Shown: positions 20,991 through 33,900, counted from the stretch's first letter. The stretch: 64,000 bases of DNA from Rhynchospora pubera (GCA_028095005.1 CM051462.1:86873846-86937845), one strand, 5' to 3'. A program made the numbers and translations. Notes: generated by a model from the sequence alone, not told the origin.

Positions 20991-22365
20991 GAGGATATTT
21001 ACTTGTGTACAATAAAAGTTGCAAATCTTGTTAACCGTTGGAAATTATATATATATATTTTTTTTCTTCAAAAAAAAAAAGAAATTATATTTTTTGTACC
21101 TTTAATTCTGTCCTTGTCAGTATAAATGAGTTTTTTTAATTTTAGTATTGCATAACAACTGCGAATGTACTACTAATTAACGGTTGCGTTATTAATTTTT
21201 GTACAAGGACTTTTATTAGCATTTTTTCCAATTAAACAATGGCAACTAATACTAAATTTTTAGATGAAGATTCCTTTTTTTTCATAACTTAGTTACTAAT
21301 TAACTTCTTTAGACAAACAAAAAGAATATCGACGGTCCAATATATATATTTTTTCCAAACAAGTTGAATGTACTTGCATAAAAATTGAATACTAAATTAT
21401 GACAATTGCAAAATCTGTATGTATTTTTTTCGCATAAAAAAGTAAAGTGGAAAAGAAAAATGTTTTAATTTTAGGATTGCAAAATGTTTTAAATAAGCCT
21501 GTAGCTGTTATAAGCTGCGCTGTTACTGTTAGCTCCACGCCTCCACAGGAAAACTAAGCAATAAATTCACAACCTTGTCAGCTGCCATATATATCAATGC
21601 CAATGTGACCGTTTGGGTTTTTACCATTTTAAACCTTGTCAAATTAAATGGCACTCGGAGTCCCTGTGTTGAAATTTGTGTTCTTCCTTTATTAACAGAA
21701 ATTTTGCTAAAAGAAACTAAAAATAATATAACATAAAACTCATGATTAGAAGACGATATTTATCAAAGAATCACATCCATTGTAGAATGTAGATCCTTGG
21801 CACCGCACAAATTGCAACATTAATGGGAATTCTCTTTTCACATATGCCCCTGGCCTGACATGAGCTGATTATGCAAGACCACGTCAAATCTTTGAACCAG
21901 GAAGCGACAAAAATTAAATGAGCTGAAATGTGAAGTAACATCCTTAAATGCGATATGTTGATCATAACTTTTTCTCTATTTTAGCATTGGAACGCTTCTG
22001 CAATAAAAGGTATAACAAAAATCCAAAATAAAAACTTGTCAGAACCAATTATAAACATGACGTAATTAGCAGATGACTATTTTAACTTTCTACATGGTTA
22101 ACATTTAGCAAAAGAAAATTAATCTTTGATATTTTTAATGGTTGATTAGTAACACAAAACAAGTTTCACTCTAACAAAATAACTGATGACGACTATCATG
22201 TTAATGATAATTCTTGTTGGCGACTTGTAGACAATATTTTTGTATCTAATGATACCATTTCTTATAATAAATGCTTTTCGATTTTACTTATCTCAAAAAC
22301 TAACTAATTAACTTATCTTTTTATTTTTTATTTTTTGAAGAACTCACTCACTTGTTGCTTTCCAA
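20991..22365. other. Gene-free AT-rich stretch
   Basis: Only short chance open frames, A/T homopolymers and no recognisable terminal repeats or protein similarity by eye. Confidence 0.4.
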
Positions 22366-22556
22366 GGCTCCGTTTGGATGGCTTCTTTCCGGAATAAGGA
22401 ATAAGGAATAATCATTTTTTATCAATAAATTTATTTCTAACCATCCAAACTCTTCACAAAAGTTACACACTTCCCAATAAATTTACCCCTTCCCAATAAA
22501 TTTCTTCCCTTCTTCCTTCTTCCTACCTTATTCTCAATGCATCCAAACGGAGCCCA
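22366..22556. mobile_element. MITE with GGCTCCGTTTGGAT ends, copy 1
   Basis: Left GGCTCCGTTTGGATGGCTTC is mirrored by ATCCAAACGGAGCC at the right, with possible CAA target duplication. The interior has AATAAGGAATAAGGAATAA and TTCTTCC(C/T)T runs. Relatives are at 22623-22930 and 30101-30266. Confidence 0.7.
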
Positions 22557-22622
22557 AGATTCAGACACTTAGTCACACTCTGCAGAACATGACACACAGA
22601 TGGCCGAGAAATATTATTATTT

Positions 22623-22930
22623 TGGCTCCGTTTGGATAGGTGTGGGAAAAAGAGAAGAAGAGAAGAAGGGAAGAAGTGGGAAGAAGTATTGAGAAGTGTG
22701 TAACTTTGTGAAGAGTTTGAATTGTTTATAATTGTCGAAGTTGCTGTGCAGCTGGATGGCACTAGGTCTCCCACGGGAGAGACCACAGTTCGATCCCCAA
22801 TGATGCGTGGAGGAATAGGGTGGGTGTGTGGGCCTATGGGCATATGTCAAAAAAAAAAAGAATTATTTATAATTTATTTCTTCCCGTCTTCTTTCTTCAT
22901 ACCTTCTTCTCAACGCATTCAAACGGTGCC
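22623..22930. mobile_element. MITE with GGCTCCGTTTGGAT ends, copy 2, interrupted by a SINE
   Basis: Left GGCTCCGTTTGGATAGGTG and right CAACGCATTCAAACGGTGCC are inverted. Without the nested insertion (22734-22859 plus one target duplication) the element is about 170-180 bases, like its relatives. Confidence 0.7.
22734..22859 (+). mobile_element. tRNA-derived SINE nested in a MITE
   Basis: A tRNA-like head with an A-box-like GTGCAGCTGGATGGCAC and a B-box-like AGTTCGATCCCC, a short body, and a poly(A) tail. Flanking direct repeats GAATTGTTTATAATT (22719-22733) and GAATTATTTATAATT (22860-22874) differ at one base. Such 15-base duplications fit LINE-driven insertion. It is not a functional tRNA gene: the cloverleaf is incomplete. 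Confidence 0.75.
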
Positions 22931-24521
22931 TTTATGAAGATGGTTAATTTCGCCAAATGTCTCTGAACTTGAAATAATTTTTTTATTCTAAAGACTATGT
23001 GGATCATCAGTTTTAGTTAATAAATTATTTCAATAATTATCCAAATTAACTAATTGGTTACTTTGATAACTCCTCATTTGAAATTCGAACAAGAAAGCCA
23101 ATCAAAATTAGATGAAAAAAAATTTGTATTTTGAATTGAATAAAAGGTTGACAAAATAATGATCAATTTTGAATAATATTATTGAGATTAAGTGAATACG
23201 ACTAGATATATACTTCAAGGCTAAATGATTAAAATTTGATTTCATATTATTACATTGGGTAAAATCCGAAAAAAATAACTCTATCAGAGTTGTCAAAGAG
23301 TTGAACAGAATCTTAAGAGCAATCGGACAAAGACTGTGGGCAGGTAAAGGAAAAGATTGAATGTGTACAGAACGAAAGAACTGCTTTCTTTTGCAAAAAG
23401 AGACGAAGGTAGCGCGTATTGAGCTGTAGCATGTATTGTTTATTCTTTTTTGGGAGTATGGTATCTCCGCTTTTGAGTTTTATTATGGCAGTAGGATTCG
23501 AAAAGTTCGATTGATAGATTTTCAACATGTTTGTTGTCTTCGCCGTATCTTTTCAATTTTCATGAATTTTCTCATTTTTTTCGAATAATTTTTTTTTTCT
23601 TTTCTGGAGAAAAACGACGAGGAATGATCTTGGAAAATGGAAACTGATGTTTTGATATCCTACTTTTCATTTTTCTTTTTACGACTATATCCTACTATTC
23701 ATGAGAAAGATATGTTAGGCAACATAGAATATCAAATATGTTATGTGCATGTGTTCTCTAAAAATAATTTACAGAACATCCTGATACATTATAAAAATGA
23801 GTATGGATTGATCTTTTTAAAAAAAAATACTTCAACTCGATCCATTTACTTTTTTGTAAAAAATAGAACTAAAATTTTATGAAACTAGTGAAAAGTATTG
23901 TTAACACAAAAATATATCGGAATGTGCTAAAATTTATTGTTATTTAATTTAAATATATAAGGATTCTCCAACCGAACTTTTACAGCTTCAATTAATTTGG
24001 ATTACCTGGAAGGTGATCTGGTCCAACACGGATAGACTTAAAGAGTGATGAGAGGTGTCAAATACAACGAGCGTGCAGATGATTGTCGCGTTTTAATTCG
24101 AGTGTACCTAATACTATGAGCGCTTAGACTATTTTGACTTTCTGTCTTTCTCCCTTCAATCATCCCTTCAAGATTAATTTATGTTTGAAAGTCTTAAGTC
24201 CAAAATAACCCAAAATCCAGCTACGGGTTGTGGATTGGAACTTGGAAGCACAGATTTCCTTCTAATAAGAGGAGGAATTGTTCTCATCAATTTCGTCGTT
24301 CATATAATTCCTATACATTTTTTATGGATATCTTTTTTTAAAAAGTTGCATGCCTATATGATTCTTTCAGTTTTTTTGTCTTCCTTTTTTTTTTTTTTGC
24401 ATGATTGATTGGTTCAATATCATGTATGATCTTATTTGTAAAATCTGAAATTTACTTTTTCCATCCATTCATTTGAATAAAAAAAAATGTTTCCATATAT
24501 TCATTTAAATCCATATGTATG
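22931..24521. other. Gene-free AT-rich stretch
   Basis: No supported gene or element. Several open frames of 60-80 codons are compositional. Confidence 0.4.
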
Positions 24522-24720
24522 ACAAGAATAAGGATCCGAATAAGAATAAGTTTCAAATTCTTTATTCTTGTGCAACCCAAACAACCATGAAATATGGAAT
24601 TTGGGCCCTTATCCATATTCTAACAAACCATGGTATAATAATAAAAAATTTAAATAAACACGTAATTCGAAATTCTTTATTCTTATTCTTTATTCAACCG
24701 TGTATCCAAACACACCCTAG
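24522..24720. mobile_element. Diverged MITE related to 13735-13950
   Basis: Contains the same interior phrases (TTATTCTTGTGCAACCCAAACAAC, in two overlapping parts) and ends TATCCAAACACACCCTA. The left end is worn. Confidence 0.5.
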
Positions 24721-25083
24721 TCTATACCGATAAAAACCTTAGCACCAAATTTGTTATAAAAGCAATATTTTAAAGTTAATCTCTGAACCGACAATTTAAT
24801 ATTAAAAAATATACATAGCAAATTCAAAAATTGACTATTTGATATTGTTCACTGTACGTAATGTTTCTATAGATGTCATGACTTTTATTTTTAAGATTGT
24901 ACATGCTTTATCCACTATAATTTTTTTATTTAAAATTGACTATTTGATATTATTCAAAACTCGTGACTGTATATAAAAAAAATCAACCATTTGAATTCAT
25001 CGTTGAGCCAATTAATTGGTACTTTTGACGAACTTAATTAAACACATAAATTACTGGCCATGTTTTAATGTTTTATAGAGCAA

Positions 25084-25120
<37 letters not shown>

Positions 25121-25387
25121 TCGGAGTTGCACATCCTTGTTTGGGTGTCACGGTCAGGCTGATCTTTAAACAGACTTGGAGAAAACAATTAGACTGGGTT
25201 CGACATGTGATATGTTTCACATCAATTAAAGCACGCAGGAGTTGAAAACAGCTTTACCAATCAGCACCGACTTGCTATATATTCCCATATCAAACTGCTT
25301 CCTTTTCACTTATTAATTAGGCAAGAATTTTCTCTTAAAAAACATTGTTCCATCAAAAGGCTTTGATTTTCTTTAACCGAAATATGC
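24721..25387. repeat. AT-rich intergenic stretch with an (ATT)n microsatellite
   Basis: A run of about twelve ATT units at about 25084-25120. Nothing else was recognised in this interval. Confidence 0.6.
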
Positions 25388-25398
25388 TTTGTTTTTTC

Positions 25399-26900
25399 CG
25401 AAATTATTTTATATAAGAATTTAGACACAAAAAATTTTAATAGAAAGAATTATTGAATTTTTTTTAATAAGAAAAAAGTTCCTACCCGATTTATAATCGC
25501 GTAGAGTATCTCTCATTTTTACCTATTTATAAAACGTGTTCAAAGACTTCCAATGCGTTTTATGAACGGGTAGGAAGGAGAATAAATCGTCAGACCTTCC
25601 TACCCATTTATAAAACGGGTTAAAAGCCTTTGAACACAGTTTATAAACGCGCTAGTTGTTGAATTATTGAATTCCTTCTGCGGCAGAGAGTTCAAAGCCG
25701 AAATTGTTGAATTATTATAAAAAAATATTTTACAACAAGATCCCCGCATATTTCATATTTATAAAATTTTCAAAATTTTATTTCCAATTAAAGGTGTATT
25801 AAATAGATATAATAAATATATTACACATATTTTATATGCATTTAATTTCACATATTTTTTGAACATGTGTATAATATCATTTTGTTTGAATAATTATTTT
25901 ATCCTTTAGTAAATAAAAAAATTGAAGAGACTACAATGCAAAATATAAGTTTGTAGAAATAAATAGTAAAAATACAGGGTCATCCCCAAATAATGTACAA
26001 ATAATATAATTGAGATTTTTTCGTTGATGACCCTGCATCTTTCATATTTACAAAATTCTCAAAATTTTATTTTCATTTAAATATATAATAAATAGATATA
26101 ATAAATATATTACACATACTTTATATGCATTTAATTGCACATATTTTTTTTTGAACATATGTATAATATCATTTTGTTTGAAATATTATTTCATCCTTTC
26201 GTAAATAAAAAAATATAGAGACTAAAATGCAAAAGTTAAATTTGTAAAAATAAATAGTAAAGATGCAGGGTCATTGACGAAAAAATCTCAATTATATTAT
26301 TTGTACATTATTTGCCGATGACCCTGTATTTTTACTATTTATTTCTACAAACTTATATTTTGCATTTTAGTCTCTCAAATTTTTTTATTTACTAAAGGAT
26401 AAAATAATTATTCAAACAAAATGATATTATACACATGTTCGAAAAAAAATATGTGCAATTAAATGCATATAAAATATGTGTAATATATTTATTATATCTA
26501 TTTAATACATCTTTAATTGGAAATAAAATTTTAAAAATTTTGTAAATATGAAATATGTAGGGACCTTGTTGTAAAATATTTTTTTAATCAGTTAACAATT
26601 TCGGCTTTGAACTCTCTGCCGCAGTGAAAATAATAAGAAACTACTAGCGCGTTTATAAACTGTGTTCAAAGGCTTCCAACCCGTTTTATAAACGGGTAGG
26701 AAGGTCTGACGATTTATTTTCCTTCCTACCCGTTCATAAAACGCGTTGGAAGCCTTTGAACGTGTTTTATAAATGGATAAAAAGTAGAGATATTCTACGC
26801 GGTTATAAACCGGTAGGAACTTTCTTCTTATTAAAAAAAATTAAAATAATTATTTCTATTAAAATTTGTTGTGTCTAAATTTTTATATAAAATAATTTCG
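25399..26900. mobile_element. 1.5-kb foldback element with ~600-base inverted arms
   Basis: The left arm (from CGAAATTATTTTATATAA) and right arm (to TTATATAAAATAATTTCG) are near-complete inverted copies for about 600 bases each. Outer parts contain repeated words such as CCTACCCGTTTATAAAACG and AAGCCTTTGAACACG. Flanks show an 11-base direct repeat with one mismatch (TTTGTTTTTTC 25388-25398; CTTGTTTTTTC 26901-26911). Long TIRs with a 9-11-base duplication suggest a Mutator-like foldback. The centre holds another inverted-ended unit (26022-26275). No coding frame. Confidence 0.75.
26022..26275. mobile_element. Inner MITE-like unit in the foldback loop
   Basis: Starts TGATGACCCTGCATCTTT and ends AAAGATGCAGGGTCA, inverted. 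Its body is also a diverged direct repeat of the left-arm segment about 25745-25990, so the loop contains a third copy of arm sequence. Confidence 0.55.
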
Positions 26901-26911
26901 CTTGTTTTTTC

Positions 26912-27577
26912 GTTTGAGCAAAAATGAATAATTTGGCAGAAACCCGGTGAAAAAGGAGGAAATAAACAACATACTAAAGCGTCATGGATGTAAATTTAGA
27001 ACGAATGTTTTTAATTTTCAATACATTCTTTCATAAGTAGTAATTATAATTCTTATTTTGAATTTGCTCATTCCTAATAAAGCCATTAATCTAGGAATTT
27101 TAGCAATGTTGTTTGGCATTTTGAATGCTAAAAATTTTGATTTGTATAAATTATTTTTACGGAGTGTCATTGTCAATATAGTTGCGAGTGAAAGATTCAT
27201 TAATTTTATAAAATTTCACTTTAATCGAACAAAATCGTATGTTCTTTATATATGTGTGTGTGCGCGCGCGCGCTGTGCATAAGTTTGTTGCAATTGACAG
27301 CTTCTGTCAATCCTTTCGGGGAAAAAAGGTTTGTTTTTCCAATTTAATTATTTTGTTAAATTATGTTTTTCAAATCTTTTAACGGATGAGCAATCAGCTT
27401 AACATTGTATTACATTTAAAAGCCATATATTTAAAAAAACTAATAATTAATTTAATTTTAACACTCAATTTTCAAACATTTTTGTTGTCAAAATAACACA
27501 TCCAATCCTAAAAAGCCTAAAAATTAAATTTGGCTCGGTTGTATGTTTTTTTATTCGTCACATTTGTTGTTACAATA
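26912..27577. repeat. AT-rich stretch with a (TG)n(CG)n microsatellite
   Basis: A TGTGTGTG followed by CGCGCGCGCG run occurs near 27253-27273. No gene recognised. Confidence 0.5.
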
Positions 27578-27780
27578 GTTTGGCCCTGATCAAAATCTCA
27601 TTTTTTTAACGTGGGATTTCATTTTATTTCATTTCGTTGGAAAATTCTTAATCATTATGAACGAATTTTGTATCATTTGGTTGGAATTCCTATGTAATTA
27701 GATCCAACGAAATCCTACGAAAATCCTATGGAATCAATTGAATTGAAATTCCGTAAAAAAACCATTTTGATCAGGGCCTT
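27578..27780. mobile_element. MITE with GGCCCTGATCAAAAT ends
   Basis: Left GGCCCTGATCAAAATCTCAT and right CATTTTGATCAGGGCC are inverted. The interior has CAACGAAAT/ATTTCGTTG pairs. About 200 bases, no coding. Confidence 0.7.
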
Positions 27781-29710
27781 TGTGTTCTTTTGCTTAAATT
27801 GGCTTGTTATATGCGATCACATACAGTGTCGTGTGTTTTTTTTTTTTATTAAAGTTGCTAATTCATTACATTTAGCTATGAAAGATACTAGCCGAACATT
27901 CACGCTCCGCGCGATTAGTATTTGACAAAAATCAGCCTTTTAATTATTTATTTTTGTTTTTAGCAAGCAAGTATAGATCTCCGAATATCAAAAATAATAT
28001 AAAAAATAATTTAAAACAAAATTTTAGAAATATAAGCTATAAAAAATATATACGGTTGGATTATGTGAATTTTTGGAAGAATATCGATAAAATTTCATCT
28101 AAAATGATCAGTAAAAAACTTGCACAACAAAATAAAAGTAAAAAAATGCCAAGAAATAAAAAAAGTAAAAAAAAAAAACTAAATCACTTGATTTTATGTA
28201 GTCTATGCCAATTCAATAATATATAGAAAAATATATTTGTACGACATAATTACAATTAATAATAACCATGATAAGATGTATCAAGTAAAACTTGTAACGA
28301 AATATGTCAAATCCAATAAGAAAATGGATCGATTAAAAAATTAGAAAAAAATTTTAATCCGAAATTTAAAAAATATTAAGTTGATTATTTTATAATTTCA
28401 TAAGAATATTAATTAAAATTTAATGCAACAATTACTGTGGAAAGACTTGTAAGCAATTAAACAAAATAATAAAAAAATAGAATACTTAAACTAAAATTAT
28501 ACATGAAAAGCACTTTGGAGTTAAAATATTTATAAAGCTCAAAACTTACTTGCAATATTTACCTACAAATAATTAAATGATAAATGATACAAATTAATTT
28601 CGACAATAAAATTCTTCGAATTTTATGCACACTCTTTTATTCTTGTTTTTGTAAAATAGAAATGATATTTGACCCTACTTGCAATATACCACCAATACTT
28701 AAAAAAATGGCTAATTAGATGCATTTTACTTGGTCCGTTTATTATGTACTATCATGAATTATTTATGCCATTAAAATATAGACATATTAACTAATATACC
28801 ACCAATTCTTATATAAACATATTAACTAATAAGATATTTCTTTATGATTATTCCCAATATATTGTAATAAATTCATCAAATTAATAAAATATAGCAACAA
28901 AAATAGATGCTAATGTATGCAATTATAAAAATAATACATTAAGGATGTAATTGATCAATATAATACATTTATCAATCAATACTATTTAAATTATGTAAAT
29001 ATTTATAGATATATTGATATATTAACATTGAGAACGTTATATAGATACATTTATTTTTGTAATATTTAAGACTATCTGTAAAATTAAAAAAAAAATCTAG
29101 AAAAAGCTTCCAAATAACTAAACAAAAGTGAAAAGATAAAAAATAGAAATCTGTAAAAAAAAAAATTATATCACTTTGATTCCATATAATTTATGCCGAT
29201 CAATATATTATCATATAAAAAATATTTTCTTGTAATATAATTATAATTAATAGTCATATTAAAATATGTCAAGCAAAAGATGTGATAAAATAATTTGTAT
29301 CTCAAAATATAAACAAATTAAGAAAAATTAAAATTTAAATGAAAAAATTACATCACAGAATTTCTTGTAATTCTTTTAAAAAAATTGATAAAATTTCATG
29401 CAAAAATACTTTTGTAATGACTTCTAAACAATTAAAATAAAAACCTAAAATTATGAAAATTGTTTTATGTAATAAAGGAAAGTATTGCGTCTAAAAAAAG
29501 ATACATGAAATATGGTTCGAAATAGAGAAAAATGGAAGGGTCCAACTGAAAATTCATTTAATATCCCTCTACCCTCTCCCCCAATGCACGCTGCGGCTGC
29601 AGCTGCTGGTTCTTTTCCTTACATTTTTTAATTTTTGTATGATCCTATAAATAACTTTTCATGTTGCCATTGAGAAAAAATGTTGTATGGGATTTGTTAC
29701 ATGGAATTAC
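27781..29710. repeat. Very AT-rich region with a diverged direct repeat
   Basis: Segments about 28090-28480 and 29060-29470 resemble each other loosely (shared TCACTT.GATT..AT.TA.T.TATGCC and AATTA.AATTAATA.TCAT phrases), about 960 bases apart. No gene recognised. Confidence 0.4.
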
Positions 29711-29893
29711 ATGAGTGGCGGATCTAGAAAAAATATCTAGGTGGGTCTGACAATCTCTGTTTAAATCTTCAGCCCCACTTTTGAGTGGTCTAATGGCAGA
29801 AAAAATTAGCTGGGGCTAAAAGGAGGCTCCAAGGGCTCGACGGCGTGAGGTGGGGCTCTAGCCCCACCCGCCCCGGTGGTAGATCCGCCCAGA
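29711..29893. mobile_element. hAT-like short element (GTGGCGGATCTAG end)
   Basis: Left GAGTGGCGGATCTAG and right inverted GGTAGATCCGCCC resemble hAT-type ends. The interior contains GC-rich inverted phrases (AGCCCCAC.../GTGGGGCT). Target duplication unclear. Confidence 0.5.
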
Positions 29894-30100
29894 TAAACAA
29901 TTCTAAAAGAATGCACATGGGGTCAGCTTGTTTTCTCATTTATTTTATGTTGAGGATTCTAAATAGCTGTTTTAGTTGCATTCGAAAATTGAAAGTTAGA
30001 TAAACCCTTTACACAAAAGACCATACGAATGTGATGCCGAAAATGTCAAAGAGACACTGTAGAAAAGCTCCCTAGCTTTGAAGTATTTTTTGATTAATAG

Positions 30101-30266
30101 GCTCCGTTTGGATGGCTTCTTTCCAGAATAAGGAATAAGGAATAACCACTTTTTACCAATAAATTTATTTCTAACCATCCAAATTCTTCACAAAAATTAC
30201 ACACTTCCCAATAAATTTCTTCCCTTTTTCCTTCTTCCTACCTTATTCTCAACGCATCCAAACGGT
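30101..30266. mobile_element. MITE with GGCTCCGTTTGGAT ends, copy 3
   Basis: Very close to 22366-22556 over most of its length; ends with ACGCATCCAAACGG. A TTAAT-like duplication may flank it. Confidence 0.7.
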
Positions 30267-30669
30267 TAATATTTTTCCAATTTTCCCTTTCTAAAAGCTA
30301 GTAATATCTTCCAGAAAAAGGTTCGGAGACATTTTAAGGACCCTGCTTTCCGCTAATTGAAACCTTCATTTCATATTAATTAAATACTAATAGTAGAAAA
30401 ATAAATAAATAATTAAAATATAAGACATTAAAGTCTCCAATTCATGGCCCCATATCCAATCAGTCAACGCGTGAAATTAATTTCCCATGTTCTCCTCACC
30501 ATCACTAAACAGCAAAAAGAAAAAGGAAAAAAACAAAAAAGAAAGAAAGAATGAGCATTTAAAGCTACCACACATAGAAAGAGATCAGTCTCCCAACTAA
30601 CCCGTTTTAATGACTATCTAACTTGGCAAAACATGTTTCCTTAGATCATAGAACATTAAATTAATTAAA

Positions 30670-31105
30670 TATGAGCAAGGTTCCGGTGCCACACTTTTTT
30701 TTGCCACAAATGCCACACTTTATCTTTTTATTTAAAATTTTAAAATTTAAAATATAATCGTCCGATCCAAACCGTTGATCTTGTTTATTTTAACGACAGA
30801 TGCATTGTCATAAAATTTTATAATTTTTGAAGTTTATTTGATGCTTGATCAAGAGGTCAAAAATGAACGGATCAAAATAACTAAAATAGATTAATTCTAA
30901 TATGTCCATTTTTCAACTTCTTGATCAAGCATCAAATAAACTTTAAAAATTATGAAATTTTAGGACAACGCATCCGTCAATAAAATGAACAAGATCAACG
31001 GTTTGGATCGGTTGATTATATTTTAAATTTTTAAATTTTAAAATAAAAATGTAAAGTGTGGCATTCGTGGCACCAAAAAAGTGTGGCACCGGAACCTTGC
31101 TCATG
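30670..31105. mobile_element. Hairpin MITE (GTTCC..TGCCACA family), copy 2
   Basis: About 430 bases that fold end to end: ATGAGCAAGGTTCCGGTGCC at the left and GGCACCGGAACCTTGCTCAT at the right, continuing inward through CCAAACCGTTGATCTTGTT and GATGCTTGATCAAGA. Same family as 11663-12147 but better preserved. Confidence 0.75.
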
Positions 31106-32549
31106 AAATATATAAAGTTATGCGAAATCAATATATTAAAATTATAGGGAAAAATGCGGTTTATTGTATGTGCAGCTAAATGAATTGCAATATTTTCTTC
31201 ATTAATTAAGATTTGACAGAGGTTCCATGTTTCAACGAAAATTTTCTGATTAACCAAATCAAAAGTTCATAATATCATATAAACTTTAAAGGTTTAGATC
31301 GGAAGATTCGGAACCGATGAGTGGCTCGGATCATAAAATGATTGACCTGCATCAGTATGTATCCTCTGAATTGGCAATGGACTGTTACGCATATCTTAAT
31401 GTTGACATATTATTAAAAGTTTATTATTAGCTATTCCATCTTATCTTTGAAAAAAAAGCTTATTATTACTATTAGCATTTGACAGTAGTGATTTGCTTTA
31501 TTTATTTATTTTTAAGGATGATGTTATTTTATTTATAGTTAGTGAGATTCAAAATTATATCTCCGAAGTTCGCTTGTTTACTTTTGAAGAAGTTATGCTC
31601 TGTTGTCTTCTTTTTTTTTTCCCCTTTTTTGTGACATGCTTGAGCTTGACAGTGGCTGTCAAGAAAGTTATTCTCTGTTGTCTTAAATTGCAAAAAGTTT
31701 TCTCTGTAGCCTTGCTGATGTCTGCAGTTTTTCAATGAAGCACATAAAATTTTCCATAAATGTTTTCTATGCGTCTAAAATTAAAATCGTAGTGTTGTAT
31801 TCGGATGATTCTTTACTGCGAGAGAGAATTCGTGGAAAAATACTAGAGCATTTAAAAAATGATGAGTGTCATTGCTATTATTATCATCGTGCGTCAACAA
31901 AGAGAGCGCGTGCGTGAGTCTCGCGTGACTAATAGATGTCCGTTACAAATGTTCAGTTTAATAACTAAATGTGTTCAGTTTAATAATCAAAAGTGTATAG
32001 TTAAATGCATCAACTAATGATTTTATTATATAGAATTGCTGAGGCGCTATTGGAGAGAGGCGCACTAGAGGTAGAGTCGGAAAAAAATTAATTTGAACTG
32101 GACCGGTTCATGACCTCTTTTAATTGTTTTCATGTATTTTTTGTCCGGTTCGTAACTCCTTTGCTTAACATCATATCTATTTAAAAATAGAAAATTAATA
32201 CTTATTAATAAACTGAACATTTATATATACTGAACTGAACATTTGTACTTACTAAACTGAACATTTGTACTTACTAAGCTAAACATTTGTACTTAATAAA
32301 ATGAACATTTTTTTATTATAAGATTATTTTTTTATTACAACTAACTGAATATTTAGATAAAAAATAAAATAAAATAAACATACCGAACACAGCGAAAACT
32401 TATAATACAATGAACATTTATATCTAATAAAATTACCACTTGTAATAATGGAATGAAAAACAATAATATACGCACGATGCAATTTGAGGGACCGCATTAA
32501 TCAATTTTCGGAGCATTCTAATCAATCACACATTGGAGGGAAATTGATT
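31106..32549. repeat. AT-rich stretch with CTGAACATTTGTACTTA repeats
   Basis: About four tandem copies of CTGAACATTTGTACTTACTAA occur near 32210-32310. No gene recognised. Confidence 0.45.
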
Positions 32550-32800
32550 ATTGCCATTCCTGCCATCGCTAAATATAAAGTGAACATATACAGCAAATAA
32601 AGTGAACATATACGCGATCTAAGTGAACACATACAAACAAATAAGTTCAATGAAAATAAGTTGAATATGCATGTAAAATTCTGAACAAATGATGACAACA
32701 CTTATTTGTTTGTAAGTGTTCACTTATATAGTCTATATGTTCACTTTGTTTGCTGTATATGTTCACTTTATATTTAGCGATGACGGGGATGACAGAACTG
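32550..32800. mobile_element. Foldback with TGAACATATAC repeats
   Basis: CATCGCTAAATATAAAGTGA at the left is mirrored by TCACTTTATATTTAGCGATG at the right. Both arms contain GTGAACATATACAGCAAA-type units. About 250 bases, no coding. Confidence 0.65.
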
Positions 32801-33479
32801 TAGATGGCAGTTATCATTCCTGCATTAGAGCGTCTCAATTGAGATAAAACCATTCAAGGCCCGTAACAAAATGGGCTTATCAAAAGGGCCCATTGTTTGC
32901 TATAATAAATATAAATTCTAATACAAATGTTTAAATTAAAATTAAGATTTAAAGTCATGCTGCCGCAGTTATTCTTTAAATTCATATAATTTATAGCTAG
33001 ATATTGGCAAATAATTAGTTATAGTTTTAAAAAAAATCATCTTAAAAATATTACTTAAATTTTAAAATTAGAAACACAATGATAGATTTATACATGTTAT
33101 TTCATATTCATAATTGACAAGAAGTTTATAAAATATTAAAACTGAAGAGTTTCGAATGGTACAATGATTGCTTTACACATACCAGACCAAGTATTAGTAG
33201 CAACCTTGAATATTTATTTATTTATTTTTTTGTTGATCGTATATTCGTATAGGGAATAGATTGAGTCATCAGCTTATCCGAGTCCCCAGACAGTTCAAGC
33301 TTGACTATTCCAATTTCCAATTCTTACTGAATCTGTGCATGCTTGTAAATAAAATAAGTAGCCGAATAATGGATATGAGTTCTTGTGTACTTGGTTTATG
33401 TTTTTAGCTTTACATAAGAATATTTTTAAACATTCATTGGTAAATTTAAGATACTCAAATTTCATAAAAAGTCATTAAT
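32801..33479. other. Gene-free AT-rich stretch
   Basis: Nothing recognisable. Confidence 0.35.
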
Positions 33480-33900
33480 AACTTGATCAGTGGGGATGTT
33501 AACATTATTAATTGCATTAAACATCTCAATAAGATCATATTAAATTGAAGAAATAACTTTTTGTCTAAATTCATAAAATTCTAGGGACAAAAAAATACTA
33601 CTACAGTGATGCTTTTACGTTTTAAAACCAATTAAAAGATGCAAAATATATAAAAAAGGAAAATTGATAGTTCCATTTATTTATGCAAATCATTTACAAT
33701 ATTCGAATTATCATTAACATTAGTAAAATTGATCTGTATTATTGAAATTCGTAATAGTATTTCATTATAAAATTTAATAAATAAAAATTTCCATTAAAGT
33801 TCAGAAGGAATTGCAAAGGAGACGTAATTCAAATTTTCCAGGAATTTAAAAGTTTCGAATATATTTTCATGCAATGAAAAATAATTAGTATACGTGACGG
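33480..33900 (+). repeat. Upstream segment shared by MATH-BTB copies 1 and 3
   Basis: Phrases in this interval (GATCA..., TCATTAAATATGTC-like, AAGGAATT.TCAAAGGAGA, AATTCAAATTTTCCAGGAA, AAAATAATTAGTA.AC) recur in order at about 42300-42790 before copy 3. The duplication that produced the copies therefore included roughly 0.5 kb of upstream sequence. Confidence 0.5.

Noticed and set aside
22734..22859. tRNA gene
   Set aside because: Only A- and B-box-like heads are present, with no full cloverleaf; the poly(A) tail and TSD show a SINE.
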